Below are positions 1 through 8,485 of a stretch of 32,243 nt of DNA, piece after piece. Every line of letters starts with the position of its first letter. Position 1 is the first letter of the stretch. Below the pieces are notes generated by a model, which made no database searches, was not told the DNA's origin, and was given only the letters and a program-made list of their open reading frames with translations. The stretch comes from Chromatiales bacterium (lineage in GTDB: Bacteria > Pseudomonadota > Gammaproteobacteria > Thiohalomonadales > Thiohalomonadaceae): the NCBI GenBank assembly GCA_003251535.1, contig QKFD01000054.1, positions 1 through 32,243 of the forward strand, given 5' to 3'. The position numbers and the translations under genes were made by a program.

Positions 1-153
1 GGGAGCGTGGATTGAAACAGTGGGGTTACAAGCTGTTTGCACATTACTGCCGTCGCTCCCTTCACGGGAGCGTGTATTGAAACCCGTACCGTAGATGGCG
101 CAGGTAGACCCGTACCATCTGGTCGCTCCCTTCACGGGAGCATGGATTGCAAC
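1..153 (+). CRISPR. Trailer end of a type I-C-like CRISPR array
   Basis: Three repeats of 32 bases are visible: a partial one at 1-18, a complete one at 52-83 and a degenerate one at 122-153. The repeat begins GTCGCTCCC and ends ATTGAAAC. Its CGCTCCC/GGGAGCG arms form a hairpin, as in the known type I-C repeat class. The two spacers are 33 bases (19-51) and 38 bases (84-121). The last repeat has two changes near its 3' end (CATGGATTGCAAC instead of CGTGGATTGAAAC). Decay at this end marks it as the old, leader-distal end, so the leader and any cas genes should lie to the left, outside the window. The array reads on the plus strand. The middle repeat also carries one substitution (CGTGTATTG). 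Confidence 0.93.
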
Positions 154-445
154 GGACCGCCCTTGCCAACCAGCCATAGAAGACTGCGCTGGCTTTCCTC
201 TCCTGCGTAGGCCCTTCCGGTTGCCCACCGAGCGGTGCCCCACTGGGGTAGGTACCACACATCCCAGGTCGGCTGAGGTTAGCTGGTCGCTGCTGCGGGG
301 AGGCCGCGTGGTCCCGGTTCGCGGCGCATGATGGCAATGTGACCTCGTCGGTGGTGCGGGGGAGTGCGTGCTGGGTAGTAAGGTTTATTAGCATTCTCTC
401 ATGTGGTAGGGTTCCCGCTCTTCTGCGGCGTTTCCTGAGATCTCG
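154..445. other. Intergenic region between CRISPR array and sulP
   Basis: No convincing gene is present. A 78-codon open frame at 95-331 runs through the CRISPR repeat and is not a gene. No further CRISPR repeat is seen after 153. An in-frame stop at 407-409 limits how far the sulP gene could extend to the left. The promoter of sulP presumably lies here, but no clear -35/-10 pair can be picked out. Confidence 0.6.
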
Positions 446-1978
446 ATGTACTTCAATTTCGACTGTACCGATCACGGCTGCCCCAAGAATGATCTCCTCT
501 CTGGTCTGACGGTTGCCTTGGCACTGGTGCCCGAGGCGGTCGCCTTTGCCTTTGTGGCGGGTGTCGAGCCCTTGGTTGGCCTCTATGCGGCCTTCATGGT
601 GGGGTTGATCACGGCCACCTTTGGCGGGCGGCCCGGCATGATCTCGGGTGCCACTGGGGCACTCGCGGTGGTGATGGTCGCGCTGGTGGCGCAACACGGG
701 GTGGAGTATCTCTTCGCCGCGGTCATATTGATGGGGATCTTCCAGATCGTCATCGGCCTCTTGAAGCTGGGCAAGTTTATCCGCATGGTGCCCCACCCCG
801 TGATGCTGGGGTTTGTCAACGGCCTGGCCATCGTGATCTTTCTGGCCCAGCTCAAGGGCTTTCAGGTCACTGATGCGGCAGGGACCTCCCACTGGATGGC
901 CGGCGGACAGTTGGGGTTGATGTTGGGGTTGGTGGCGCTCACCATGGCAATCATCCACTTTCTGCCCAAACTGACCCGCGCTGTTCCCTCCTCGCTGGCG
1001 GCCATCGTCACGGTCTCCGCCATTGTCATTGGCCTCGGGCTGGAGAGCCGCACGGTTGGCGATATGGCCTCCATCGGTGGCGGTCTGCCGGAGTTTCATC
1101 TCCCGCAGGTGCCGCTGACTTGGGAGACGCTGCGGATCATCCTGCCCTATTCGCTGATCTTTGCGGCGGTCGGTCTCATTGAGTCGCTGCTGACCCTCAG
1201 CCTCATCGATGAGCTGACCGAGACCCGCGGCCGCGGCAATCGTGAGTGCATCGGTCAGGGGGCGGCCAACGTCGCTACGGGTCTGTTTGGCGGCATGGGC
1301 GGCTGCGCCATGATCGGCCAGAGCATGATCAACGTAAACTCCGGTGGCCGCGGTAGACTCTCCGGTATCTCGGCGGCCCTGTTTCTGCTGATGTTCATCC
1401 TGTTTGCCAGCAGCCTCATCGAGATGATCCCGCTGGCTGCGCTGACCGGTGTGATGTTCATGGTGGTCATCGGTACCTTTGAGTGGTCGAGCTTCCGCAT
1501 CATGGGCAAGATCCCCAAGGCCGACGCCTTCATCATTGTGCTGGTCTCCGGGGTCACCGTGGCCACCGATCTCGCCATCGCGGTGGTGGTGGGTGTGATC
1601 GTCTCGGCGCTGGTCTTCGCCTGGGAACACGCCAAACATATCAACGTCACCACCTCCGTCGATCGCCTGGGGGGCAAGGTCTATGAACTCAGCGGCCCGC
1701 TATTCTTCGCCTCGGTGAAGAACTTCCATGAGCTGTTTGACGTGAAGAACGACCCGGACGATGTGGTCATTGAGTTCCAGAACTCCCGCGTGGTGGACCA
1801 CTCGGCTATTGAGGCCATCGACTCCCTGGCCGAACGCTATCTCAAGGCAGGTAAGCGGTTACATCTACGCCATCTGAGCGCCGAGTGTACGGGGCTGCTG
1901 GAGAAGGCGGGTGACCTGGTGGAGGTCAATGTCATCGAAGATCCCAAATATCGCGTGGCCGATGACCGGTTGGCGTGA
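446..1978 (+). CDS. SulP-family anion transporter with STAS domain
   Basis: This 510-residue inner-membrane protein belongs to the SulP (SLC26-like) family of sulfate, bicarbonate or other anion carriers. The N-terminal region has the family signature [20 protein letters not shown], followed by a long run of hydrophobic helices to about residue 395. A C-terminal STAS domain covers about residues 405-500 and carries the [10 protein letters not shown] loop typical of STAS folds. The ATG at 446 is the only reasonable start: an in-frame TAG lies at 407 and there is no ATG or GTG between. The ribosome site is weak (GAG about 6 bases upstream). The gene stands alone, with an intrinsic terminator 26 bases past its stop. 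No carbonic anhydrase or sulfur-metabolism gene adjoins it, so the substrate cannot be assigned; bicarbonate and sulfate are both possible. Confidence 0.93.
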   Translation: MYFNFDCTDHGCPKNDLLSGLTVALALVPEAVAFAFVAGVEPLVGLYAAFMVGLITATFGGRPGMISGATGALAVVMVALVAQHGVEYLFAAVILMGIFQIVIGLLKLGKFIRMVPHPVMLGFVNGLAIVIFLAQLKGFQVTDAAGTSHWMAGGQLGLMLGLVALTMAIIHFLPKLTRAVPSSLAAIVTVSAIVIGLGLESRTVGDMASIGGGLPEFHLPQVPLTWETLRIILPYSLIFAAVGLIESLLTLSLIDELTETRGRGNRECIGQGAANVATGLFGGMGGCAMIGQSMINVNSGGRGRLSGISAALFLLMFILFASSLIEMIPLAALTGVMFMVVIGTFEWSSFRIMGKIPKADAFIIVLVSGVTVATDLAIAVVVGVIVSALVFAWEHAKHINVTTSVDRLGGKVYELSGPLFFASVKNFHELFDVKNDPDDVVIEFQNSRVVDHSAIEAIDSLAERYLKAGKRLHLRHLSAECTGLLEKAGDLVEVNVIEDPKYRVADDRLA

Positions 1979-2003
1979 AGGGGGCGCACCCCATGCGAGC
2001 AAG

Positions 2004-2030
2004 AGGCCGTCGTCAGACGGCCTTTTTTTT
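2004..2030 (+). terminator. Rho-independent terminator of sulP
   Basis: There is a perfect 8-base stem (AGGCCGTC at 2004-2011, GACGGCCT at 2016-2023) with a GTCA loop, followed by an unbroken run of eight T residues. It begins 26 bases after the sulP stop codon. Confidence 0.95.
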
Positions 2031-2219
2031 GGCGCCGGCTCGGTGGTGGCGGCTGTGTAGTGAGTGCTGAAGGCGATGGTTGGGTTGCGCAACGAATAGC
2101 TGTTGGCACACCGGGATAGCGCCGCCCCTAACGGCATCACTCACCCGCAAAGGGGCCCGCCGTGGAGGGGATCCATCGAGATGAGCGGGCGGTGCGTGAT
2201 GCGCGGGTATCCCTCTCCG

Positions 2220-2253
2220 CCGCTGACCAAGGCCACTGCGCCTTGGTCAGCGG
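2220..2253 (-). terminator. Strong hairpin just past the 172-residue gene
   Basis: A perfect 14-base inverted repeat (2220-2233 and 2240-2253, six-base loop) starts seven bases beyond the stop codon of the minus-strand gene at 2260-2778. There is no T run on the exit side, so it may act as a 3'-end stabiliser or a weak or factor-assisted terminator rather than a classical one. Confidence 0.5.
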
Positions 2254-2259
2254 AGGGGC

Positions 2260-2778
2260 TTAAGTGATGGCGGCGACCACGAGATCGAAGTGGCTGACGC
2301 AACCTGGTGATGCAATGAACCCCACCTTGCCAATGGGGAGGTCCGCTATAAAGGCGGTTGAGACGACCGCACCGATAAAGGGTTGCATGGAGCCGCCCTC
2401 CATGTGCGGACCGCCCACCCACCAGTTGTTGCCCCCCAGCAGGTTATGACCTTGCGCTAAGAGCATCTCTTTGACGACCCAGGTTTTGTCAGCAGATTCA
2501 AAAGTCAGTGTGCCAATAACGGCAAAATTGAGTTCATCGGGGTAGGTGTCAGAGGTCGAGCAGGCCGTGACGACCCCGCTCCCTGCCTGATCTCTGAACC
2601 ACTGGGCAACCGGCACAGTCCCGTGCCGGCCGGCCCGGACATTCAGCTGATCATCCCCCTCGACATGCACACCGTCATACGGCTGACCGTCGGAGATCGA
2701 GTGGGCCGTCACCTCAAATGAGAGAATTTTAATACCGGCCAAATTGAGTTGAACATAGTTGTCTCGTATCGTGGCCAT
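2260..2778 (-). CDS. Hypothetical protein, 172 residues, family not recognised
   Basis: I do not recognise this protein. It begins MATIRDNYVQLNLAGIKIL and has no signal peptide or obvious transmembrane segment. Alternating hydrophobic and polar stretches, many glycines and a GGNNWWVGG stretch suggest an all-beta, possibly sandwich-like or carbohydrate-binding fold; this is inference only. Coding is supported by a good ribosome site (AGGAGC about six bases before the ATG), a full-length frame, and a strong hairpin immediately after the stop. It is monocistronic and the upstream region is AT-rich compared with the neighbourhood. Its sequence style is unlike the housekeeping genes around it, so it may be an acquired orphan. 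Confidence 0.75.
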   Translation of the reverse strand: MATIRDNYVQLNLAGIKILSFEVTAHSISDGQPYDGVHVEGDDQLNVRAGRHGTVPVAQWFRDQAGSGVVTACSTSDTYPDELNFAVIGTLTFESADKTWVVKEMLLAQGHNLLGGNNWWVGGPHMEGGSMQPFIGAVVSTAFIADLPIGKVGFIASPGCVSHFDLVVAAIT

Positions 2779-3217
2779 AAGACGCTCCTAGTTTTATGGT
2801 GATAGCGTGAATTAGGGGTGAGTGAATGGATAGTGATAGGCGGAGTGGGGCCGCTTTAAAAAGAAAAAATTTACTGGTTCACCCCCTCGTTTGCCGAGCC
2901 CTGCGAGGGGTTGGCGGGGCGGAGTTTTTCATGAGAAAGGGGCGGGGGCAACCGGTTTAAATAAGGCCCTATTTTATTTTTTATTTGTGGGTTTGAGGGG
3001 TGCTGTTGACTTGGGTTTCCCGGACCGATCCGCCCGTCGGTGACCGCCGGTTGGCGGGGTGTCTATTTTTGCGGGATAGGTGGGTTGGCCGATGAGAAAA
3101 CGCTGACCCGGTAGCCCTCGGTCATCCCTGTCTGGTGGCTTCAGCGGGCGCTGCTGCCCGGCGTTGGGGCGCTTGTCCACAGGGGGCCAATATCCCTGGG
3201 CCGCTAGGCGCGGGGGA
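2779..3217. other. AT-rich intergenic region, no gene seen
   Basis: About 440 bases lie between the start of the 172-residue gene and the end of the djlA-linked gene. It contains A/T-rich patches (2858-2873, 2964-2990) that probably hold the promoter of the minus-strand orphan gene. There is an inverted repeat CCCCTCG/CGAGGGG (2883-2889 and 2904-2910) and a small hairpin CCGCC-GGTT-GGCGG at 3044-3057 followed by a T-rich stretch. A 68-codon minus-strand frame at 2974-3180 is of low complexity, lacks homology that I recognise, and is not called as a gene. Confidence 0.5.
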
Positions 3218-3586
3218 TCACATCCATGGCGCGGGGTCGATCAGGGTGATGCGGGTGGCGGCGCTCTGGCGGTGGATGCGGATCTCCAGCTCACACCAGG
3301 CGGGGAGGGGGTGGGGCTCGTCACCGCAACCGCAGTTGATCACGATCTCGGTGAATAGGGCGCCAACGCGGACGCTGATCTCCTCCGCCGTGGCTTCGAG
3401 GTGTAGCAGGCTAAAGGTGAGGTGGGTGTCGTCTACGACTCCGCCGCGGGTGAGGCCCTGTTGCAGTGGTAGGGCTGTAGCGGGGAGGGTGGCCAGCTCC
3501 TGGAGCAGGGTGGCGCTAAAGGTCGGGGAGGGGAAGGCCGCCAGGCTGGCCGGGAGACGGAGTGGGGTGGGATCAGCGCATTCCAC
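3218..3586 (-). CDS. Hypothetical protein, 122 residues, coupled to djlA
   Basis: The family is not recognised. The protein would start at a GTG (3584-3586) and overlap the end of djlA by 14 bases, a pattern that suggests translational coupling. The C-terminal half, with VGALFTEIVINCGCGDEP followed by LPAWCELEIRIHRQSAATRITLI, reads like a real compact alpha/beta or beta-rich domain with three cysteines. It would be the last gene of the minus-strand purH-djlA transcription direction. A non-coding reading remains possible, because the opposite strand also has a long open frame in this GC-rich stretch. Confidence 0.55.
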   Translation of the reverse strand: MECADPTPLRLPASLAAFPSPTFSATLLQELATLPATALPLQQGLTRGGVVDDTHLTFSLLHLEATAEEISVRVGALFTEIVINCGCGDEPHPLPAWCELEIRIHRQSAATRITLIDPAPWM

Positions 3587-4367
3587 GGGACTCTTTCACC
3601 AGCTCGTAGGCCTGTTTGATCTCACCGGTCTTCTCGTTGGCGAGGCGTACCATCTCTTCCGGCAGTCCCTTGGCCACTAGTTTATCGGGGTGGTGCTGAT
3701 TGATGAGGCGGCGGTAGGCGCGCTTCACCTCGTCGTTGCTGCTGTCACTGGCGACGCCGAGCAGGGCGTAGGCCTCTTTGAGGAGATCGCGCCGTGGTGC
3801 GGGTGGTGCCGGGCCGCCGCTGCCCCCAGTGCCAGTGAAGTGGCGGGCCGCACGGACCAGCATATCCAGCTGGGCGAAGGCGGCGGCTGGAAAGCCGAGT
3901 TTACTACAGAGGTGGAGTAGTAGCGCCCGCTCCCGTTGGTCGAGATTGCCATCGGCGTAGGCGGCCTGGAGTTGGATCTCCAGGAACATGCGCAGCAGTG
4001 CCTGGCGGCGTTGGCACACCTGGCGGAACTGCTCCAGTACCCCGTCGAGGTCAAAGGCGGGGTCCTTGCCCTGCTGGAATAGGCGGATGGCCGCCTCGCG
4101 CTGGGCGCTGTTGAGCGCCATCCGCTCCATCACCGAACGGGCGAAGGCGATCTCCTGTTCGCTGACCCGCCCATCCACCTTGGCCAGCCGCCCCATCACC
4201 GAGAAGGTGGCGGCGAAGAAGGCGGCCTGGATCTGCTCCTGGTTGGCAAAGACCCCGGCGAGGCCCCTGTCCAGCTGGTGGCCCATCGCGCCGCCGAGTA
4301 AAGCCCCCAACGGCCCGCCCACCAGCAGGCCGAAGGTGCCGCCCAGAAGTTTGCCCCACCACGCCAT
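3573..4367 (-). CDS. djlA: DnaJ-like co-chaperone DjlA
   Basis: The 264-residue protein starts MAWWGKLLGGTFGLLVGGPLGALLGGAMGHQLD, a glycine-rich N-terminal membrane segment as in E. coli DjlA. A TerB-like helical domain follows (about residues 45-160, including MGRLAKVDGRVSEQE), then a Pro/Gly linker. A C-terminal J domain (about residues 195-264) has the catalytic HPD motif in INQHHPDKL. DjlA is an inner-membrane DnaK partner whose J domain faces the cytoplasm and stimulates DnaK ATPase. The start at 4367 is preferred over a longer in-frame start at 4463 because only this one matches the family's N-terminus. The gene lies 43 bases downstream of purH on the same strand. Confidence 0.93.
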   Translation of the reverse strand: MAWWGKLLGGTFGLLVGGPLGALLGGAMGHQLDRGLAGVFANQEQIQAAFFAATFSVMGRLAKVDGRVSEQEIAFARSVMERMALNSAQREAAIRLFQQGKDPAFDLDGVLEQFRQVCQRRQALLRMFLEIQLQAAYADGNLDQRERALLLHLCSKLGFPAAAFAQLDMLVRAARHFTGTGGSGGPAPPAPRRDLLKEAYALLGVASDSSNDEVKRAYRRLINQHHPDKLVAKGLPEEMVRLANEKTGEIKQAYELVKESRGMR

Positions 4368-4410
4368 GCGCGTTCTCGATTGAGGGTCTGTTGCCCGGCG
4401 GCAGTGAGGC

Positions 4411-5979
4411 TTAGTGCCGGAAGTGGCGCATCCCGGTAAAGACCATGGCGAGCCCATGCTCATCGGCGGCGGCGATCACCTCCTCGTCCCGCATCGAGCC
4501 GCCCGGTTGGATCACCGCGGTGATGCCGGCCGCGGCGGCGGCGTCGATGCCGTCGCGGAAGGGGAAGAAGGCATCGGAGGCCATCACCGCCCCCTTGACC
4601 TCCAGGCCAGCGTGCTCTGCCTTGATGGCGGCGATGCGGGCGGAGTTGACGCGGCTCATCTGGCCGGCACCTACGCCAATGGTGCGGTGATCGCGGCCAT
4701 AGACGATGGCGTTGGATTTGACAAACTTGGCCACCCGCCAGGCGAAGAGCAGATCCGCCAGCTCCTGTTCGCTCGGGGCGCGCTGAGTGACCGTTTTCAG
4801 CTCCTGGTAGAGGGCCTGGTCGGCCTCCTGCACGAGCAGGCCGCCGTTGACCTTTTTGTAGTCGAGCCGCGGCTGGGGGGTGGTGGGCCACTGACCGCAG
4901 GCGAGCAGCCGCACGTTCTTTTTGGCGGCCACCGCGGCCACCGCCTCAGCGGTGACGCTGGGGGCGATGATCACCTCGACAAACTGGCGCTCGACGATGA
5001 TCTGGGCGGTGGCGCCATCCAGCTCACGGTTAAAGGCGATGATGCCGCCGAAGGCCGACTCTGGATCGGTGGCATAGGCGAGGTCATAGGCGGTGCGTAG
5101 GTCGCTCGCAATGGCGACCCCGCAGGGGTTGGCATGTTTGACGATGACGCAGGCCGGGGCATCATCAAACTGCTTGACGCACTCCAGGGCGGCATCGGTG
5201 TCGGCAATGTTGTTGAAGGATAGCTCTTTCCCCTGGAGCTGGTGGGCGGTGGCCACCGAGGCCTCGTTGGCCTGGGCGCTGATGTAGAAGGCGGCCTGTT
5301 GGTGGGGGTTCTCGCCGTAGCGCATCGCCTGCACCTTGCGGAACTGGCTGTTGAAGGTGCGCGGCAGCCCCTCGGCCCGCCCCTCGCTGTTCTCGACCAC
5401 TGCCCCCAGGTAGTTGGCGATGGCGCCGTCGTAGTGGGCGGTGTGTTCAAAGGTCTTGACCGCCAGGTCAAAGCGGGTGGCGTCGCTCACCGCCCCATCA
5501 TTGGCGCCCAGCTCCTCCAGTACCCGCGGGTAGTCGGCCGCGTCTACCACGACGGTGACATCGCGGTGGTTCTTGGCGGCGGCACGCAGCATGGTGGGAC
5601 CGCCGATATCGATGTTCTCGATCGCCTCCTCCAGGGGGCAGTCGGGACGGGCAACGGTCTGCTCAAACGGGTAGAGGTTGACCACGATGAGGTCGATGGC
5701 GCCGATCTGGTGCTCCGCCATCACGGCGTCATCTTGGCCGCGGCGTCCGAGGATGCCGCCGTGGATCTTGGGATGGAGGGTCTTTACGCGCCCGTCCATC
5801 ATCTCCGGGAAGCCGGTGTAGTCCGACACCTCGCGCACTGCGATCCCCTGCTCTGCCAGCAACTTGGCCGTACCGCCGGTGGAGAGGATCTCCACCCCCA
5901 GCGCCGCCAGGGCGCGGGCGAAATCGACGATACCGCTCTTATCGGAGACACTGATGAGTGCGCGTTTGACTTTGTTCAT
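4411..5979 (-). CDS. purH: Bifunctional AICAR formyltransferase / IMP cyclohydrolase
   Basis: This 522-residue protein catalyses the last two steps of purine synthesis: formylation of AICAR with 10-formyl-THF, and ring closure to IMP. The N-terminal IMP cyclohydrolase (MGS-like) domain begins [20 protein letters not shown] and includes STGGTAKLL. The transformylase half carries [13 protein letters not shown], which holds the catalytic Lys-His pair. The length is normal for the family. The ATG at 5979 has a GGGAG ribosome site. It follows fis by 75 bases on the same strand. In many gammaproteobacteria purD comes next; here djlA takes that place and purD is not in the window. Confidence 0.98.
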   Translation of the reverse strand: MNKVKRALISVSDKSGIVDFARALAALGVEILSTGGTAKLLAEQGIAVREVSDYTGFPEMMDGRVKTLHPKIHGGILGRRGQDDAVMAEHQIGAIDLIVVNLYPFEQTVARPDCPLEEAIENIDIGGPTMLRAAAKNHRDVTVVVDAADYPRVLEELGANDGAVSDATRFDLAVKTFEHTAHYDGAIANYLGAVVENSEGRAEGLPRTFNSQFRKVQAMRYGENPHQQAAFYISAQANEASVATAHQLQGKELSFNNIADTDAALECVKQFDDAPACVIVKHANPCGVAIASDLRTAYDLAYATDPESAFGGIIAFNRELDGATAQIIVERQFVEVIIAPSVTAEAVAAVAAKKNVRLLACGQWPTTPQPRLDYKKVNGGLLVQEADQALYQELKTVTQRAPSEQELADLLFAWRVAKFVKSNAIVYGRDHRTIGVGAGQMSRVNSARIAAIKAEHAGLEVKGAVMASDAFFPFRDGIDAAAAAGITAVIQPGGSMRDEEVIAAADEHGLAMVFTGMRHFRH

Positions 5980-6054
5980 GACTCCCGTTATCCGCGTTGT
6001 GGGCCCATGGCCGTGATCGATATGACGCCGAGGCGATGCCTCAATAGGCGGGTG

Positions 6055-6306
6055 TTAGGACTCGTCGAGCCCGTACTGCTTTAACTTTTTGCGCAGGGTA
6101 CCGCGGTTAATCCCAAGGGCCTGGGCCGCTTTGGTCTGGTTGCCGCGGGTGTGGGCCATGATGATCTCCAGCAGCGGGCGCTCTACCTCCGCCAGTAGCA
6201 GGTTGTATAGCCCGCTCGGCTCGTGATCGCCTAGATCTGCCAGATATGCCTCGACGGCCCGCCGTACCGATCCATTGAGCGGAAGCTCCCCCCTCTCATC
6301 GCTCAT
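6055..6306 (-). CDS. fis: Fis-family nucleoid-associated DNA-binding protein
   Basis: The 83-residue protein ends in the Fis helix-turn-helix (NQTKAAQALGINRGTLRKKLKQYGL) that bends and binds degenerate DNA sites. The N-terminal part is shorter than the 98 residues of E. coli Fis and lacks much of the beta-hairpin arm region used for Hin/Gin recombination, as is common outside the enterics. Its start codon overlaps the dusB stop (ATGA at 6303-6306), so the two are translationally coupled, the classic dusB-fis arrangement. The product would act in growth-phase control of rRNA and other promoters. Confidence 0.96.
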   Translation of the reverse strand: MSDERGELPLNGSVRRAVEAYLADLGDHEPSGLYNLLLAEVERPLLEIIMAHTRGNQTKAAQALGINRGTLRKKLKQYGLDES

Positions 6307-7289
6307 GCTGCCAACCCCTCCCTCGCGCGGATCTGCGCGAAAAACTCCCGGATCAGCGCCTGTTGGCGGGCGGCGCTATCGGCTTGGTTGATGAGGCGCC
6401 GGAACTCAGCCCCGTTGCGCTGCCCTTTGCTGTACCAGCTGACGTGCTTGCGGGCCATCAGGACGCCGGTGCGCTCACCGTAGAAGTGGTAGAGCTGCTC
6501 CAGATGGCCGAGGAGGATCGCCTCCACCTCGTCGTTGCTGGGCTCTGCCAGTAGCTCGCCACTGGCTAGGTAGTGGGCCACTTCGCGGAAGATCCAGGGT
6601 CGCCCCTGGGCGGCGCGACCGATCATGATGCCGTCTGCCCCGGTGGCCTGGAGTACCGCCGCCGCCTGTTGCGGGGTGGTGATGTCGCCATTGGCGATCA
6701 CCGGCAGGGTGACCGCCTGCTTGATGGCGGCGATGGTCTCGTACTCCGCCTCGCCAGTGTAGCCGTCGGCACGGGTTCGGCCATGGACCGCCAGGGCGGC
6801 GATACCGCTCGCCTCGGCGATGCGGGCCACCTGGACGCCGTTGCGCTGGGTCCGGTCCCAACCGGTGCGGATCTTGAGGGTAACCGGCACCGCCACGGCG
6901 GCCACCACGGCCTCCAAAATACGCGCCACCAGCGGCTCATCCTTCAGCAGGGCGGAGCCGGCCGAGACGTTGCACACCTTCTTGGCTGGGCAGCCCATGT
7001 TGATGTCGATGATCTGCGCCCCTTGGTCGGCGTTGTAGCGCGCCGCCTCGGCCATCAGGCGGGGATCGGCGCCCATGATCTGTACCGAGCGGGGCTCCTG
7101 TTCGCCGGTGTGGTCGGCGCGGCGGCGGGTCTTTTCACTCCCCCACAGCAGGGAGTTGGAGGAGACCATCTCCGAGACGGCCAGACCGGCCCCCAGCTGC
7201 CGACAGAGGGCGCGGAAGGGGCGGTCGGTCACCCCGGCCATGGGGGCGAGCACCAGGTTGTTGACCAGGCGGTAGGGACCGATTTGCAT
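6303..7289 (-). CDS. dusB: tRNA-dihydrouridine synthase B
   Basis: This FMN-dependent enzyme reduces uridine to dihydrouridine in the tRNA D-loop. The TIM-barrel half shows APMAGVTDRPFR near the N-terminus, the NMGCPAKKVC motif with the catalytic cysteine, the HGRTRADGYTG motif and GRAAQGRPWIF in the FMN-binding region. A helical tRNA-binding tail follows. The preferred start gives MQIGPYRLVNN, matching the family's usual N-terminus (328 residues). An ATG three codons earlier (7298) is equally possible, and neither has a clear Shine-Dalgarno sequence. A long inverted repeat lies just upstream (7301-7347). Confidence 0.96.
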   Translation of the reverse strand: MQIGPYRLVNNLVLAPMAGVTDRPFRALCRQLGAGLAVSEMVSSNSLLWGSEKTRRRADHTGEQEPRSVQIMGADPRLMAEAARYNADQGAQIIDINMGCPAKKVCNVSAGSALLKDEPLVARILEAVVAAVAVPVTLKIRTGWDRTQRNGVQVARIAEASGIAALAVHGRTRADGYTGEAEYETIAAIKQAVTLPVIANGDITTPQQAAAVLQATGADGIMIGRAAQGRPWIFREVAHYLASGELLAEPSNDEVEAILLGHLEQLYHFYGERTGVLMARKHVSWYSKGQRNGAEFRRLINQADSAARQQALIREFFAQIRAREGLAA

Positions 7290-7300
7290 CAGAAACATTA

Positions 7301-7347
7301 CCGGAGGGGGCGAGCGGATCGCGGATGATACCGGAAGCGCCCTCCGG
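7301..7347 (-). promoter_or_regulatory. Inverted repeat and possible promoter before dusB-fis
   Basis: Arms CCGGAGGGGGCG (7301-7312) and CGCCCTCCGG (7338-7347) can pair with one or two bulged bases and place the dusB start immediately at the foot of the hairpin. Inside the loop, on the minus strand, is TATCAT (complement of 7325-7330), a plausible -10 box followed by a GC-rich discriminator. The -35 is poor. It could be a promoter, an attenuator, or both. Confidence 0.35.
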
Positions 7348-7388
7348 GGGGAACCGCAGCGGGCGGCTTTAAGGGTGGCAACGGGGCC

Positions 7389-8351
7389 TCATAAGAAGCG
7401 GAACTCGAAGCCCACCGCCTGCTTGCCTGGATCGACCACCTCCAGGCGTAGCGCCGCCACCTCCCCCGGGGCAAAGGTGCCGTCGTCGCCCGCCAGTAGG
7501 TACTCCGCCGGGGTGAAACGGCGGCTCACCACCACCGAGCCGGTGAGGTCTTGGAAGGTGATCTCAACGTCGGGGTAGGCCTGGGCGAAGGGGGCGGTGT
7601 TCTCCAGTTCGCCAGTGATCACCAGGGCGTCGAGGCGGGTGTTGTGGGAGCGCACCTCTTTGCGCAGGAGCCGCACCTGTGAAGGGATGTGGGGCAGCGG
7701 CAGGTTGCAGCGCGCCACGGCGCAGATCCGCTCCAGCCAAGGGCGCATGGCCGGCGAGTTGCTGTAATCAAAGCGGTTGAGCCAGAGGTACTGGGCGGCC
7801 AGCAGGAGCAGCAACAGCGCGCTCCCCACGGCCCAGGCGGAGGTGATCAACACGCTGTGGCGTGGCGTCTCCTCCCGTGCCAGGGCGGCAGGAATGGCGT
7901 CAGCCCGGCCAAACGTCGAGGGGATAGGCTCGCGCCGGGGTGGTGCCGCCGGTTCCGGTTGGCGCCGCGCCGCCGCCTCCTGGGTGGGGGGAGGGGGCTG
8001 GGGGGCGCTGGGGCGTGCTGGGTGTGCCACCGCGGGTGCTACCGCGGCTGGGGGTGTTGGCCGCGGGGCGGCCGGCGGCGGGGGCGCGGCCGGGCTGGGC
8101 GCGGAGGGGCGGGCGACCGGCTGGGGTGCGGGGGCCGCTGGACGGCGCTCTTCGGCCCGCCACTCCCGCAAGAGGGCGCCAACATCCTGCTCCTCCTCCT
8201 CAAGGATGCGGGACGGCGGGGAGGGGACCTCGTTGGCACGGGCGTCGAACACGGTCATGCATTCGCCACAGCGGACCCGCCCGGCGGCTACGCTGAGCTG
8301 CTGGGAGGTGACGCGGAAGACAGTGTGGCATTCGGGGCATCGGGTCTGCAT
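7389..8351 (-). CDS. Zinc-ribbon and DUF3426 single-pass membrane protein
   Basis: The 320-residue protein opens with an MJ0042-type zinc ribbon (MQTRCPECHTVF ... VRCGECMTVF, two CxxC pairs). A very long Ala/Pro-rich linker follows (about residues 55-155). One transmembrane helix (about residues 170-190) comes next, and then a DUF3426 domain at the C-terminus, probably periplasmic. Function is unknown. In gammaproteobacteria a protein of this kind commonly sits between prmA and dusB, and here it directly precedes dusB on the same strand. The start at 8351 is chosen because it places the zinc ribbon at the N-terminus; an upstream TTG at 8369 is less likely. The repetitive linker may vary in length between strains. 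Confidence 0.87.
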   Translation of the reverse strand: MQTRCPECHTVFRVTSQQLSVAAGRVRCGECMTVFDARANEVPSPPSRILEEEEQDVGALLREWRAEERRPAAPAPQPVARPSAPSPAAPPPPAAPRPTPPAAVAPAVAHPARPSAPQPPPPTQEAAARRQPEPAAPPRREPIPSTFGRADAIPAALAREETPRHSVLITSAWAVGSALLLLLLAAQYLWLNRFDYSNSPAMRPWLERICAVARCNLPLPHIPSQVRLLRKEVRSHNTRLDALVITGELENTAPFAQAYPDVEITFQDLTGSVVVSRRFTPAEYLLAGDDGTFAPGEVAALRLEVVDPGKQAVGFEFRFL

Positions 8352-8485
8352 GGTGGGGCTCGCTACCAAGCGGCGCGACGATAGCCCATTTTGGGGCGCC
8401 TTCCAAGCGCACAGCGGGCAGGTCGTGCAACGTAAGGACAGGTAGAATGGAAAATTCGAGGTCTATTCAAAGGAAATCGCCCACC

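Noticed and set aside
95-331. 78-codon frame across the last CRISPR repeat
   Set aside because: It includes repeat and spacer sequence, shows no ribosome site and no recognisable protein features.
62-1639. 525-codon open frame antisense to sulP
   Set aside because: Highly charged His/Asp/Gly-rich composition typical of antisense frames in GC-rich genes, and it runs into the CRISPR repeats.
2974-3180. 68-codon minus-strand frame downstream of the djlA group
   Set aside because: Low-complexity Pro/Lys/Arg/Gly composition, no clear ribosome site, no family resemblance.
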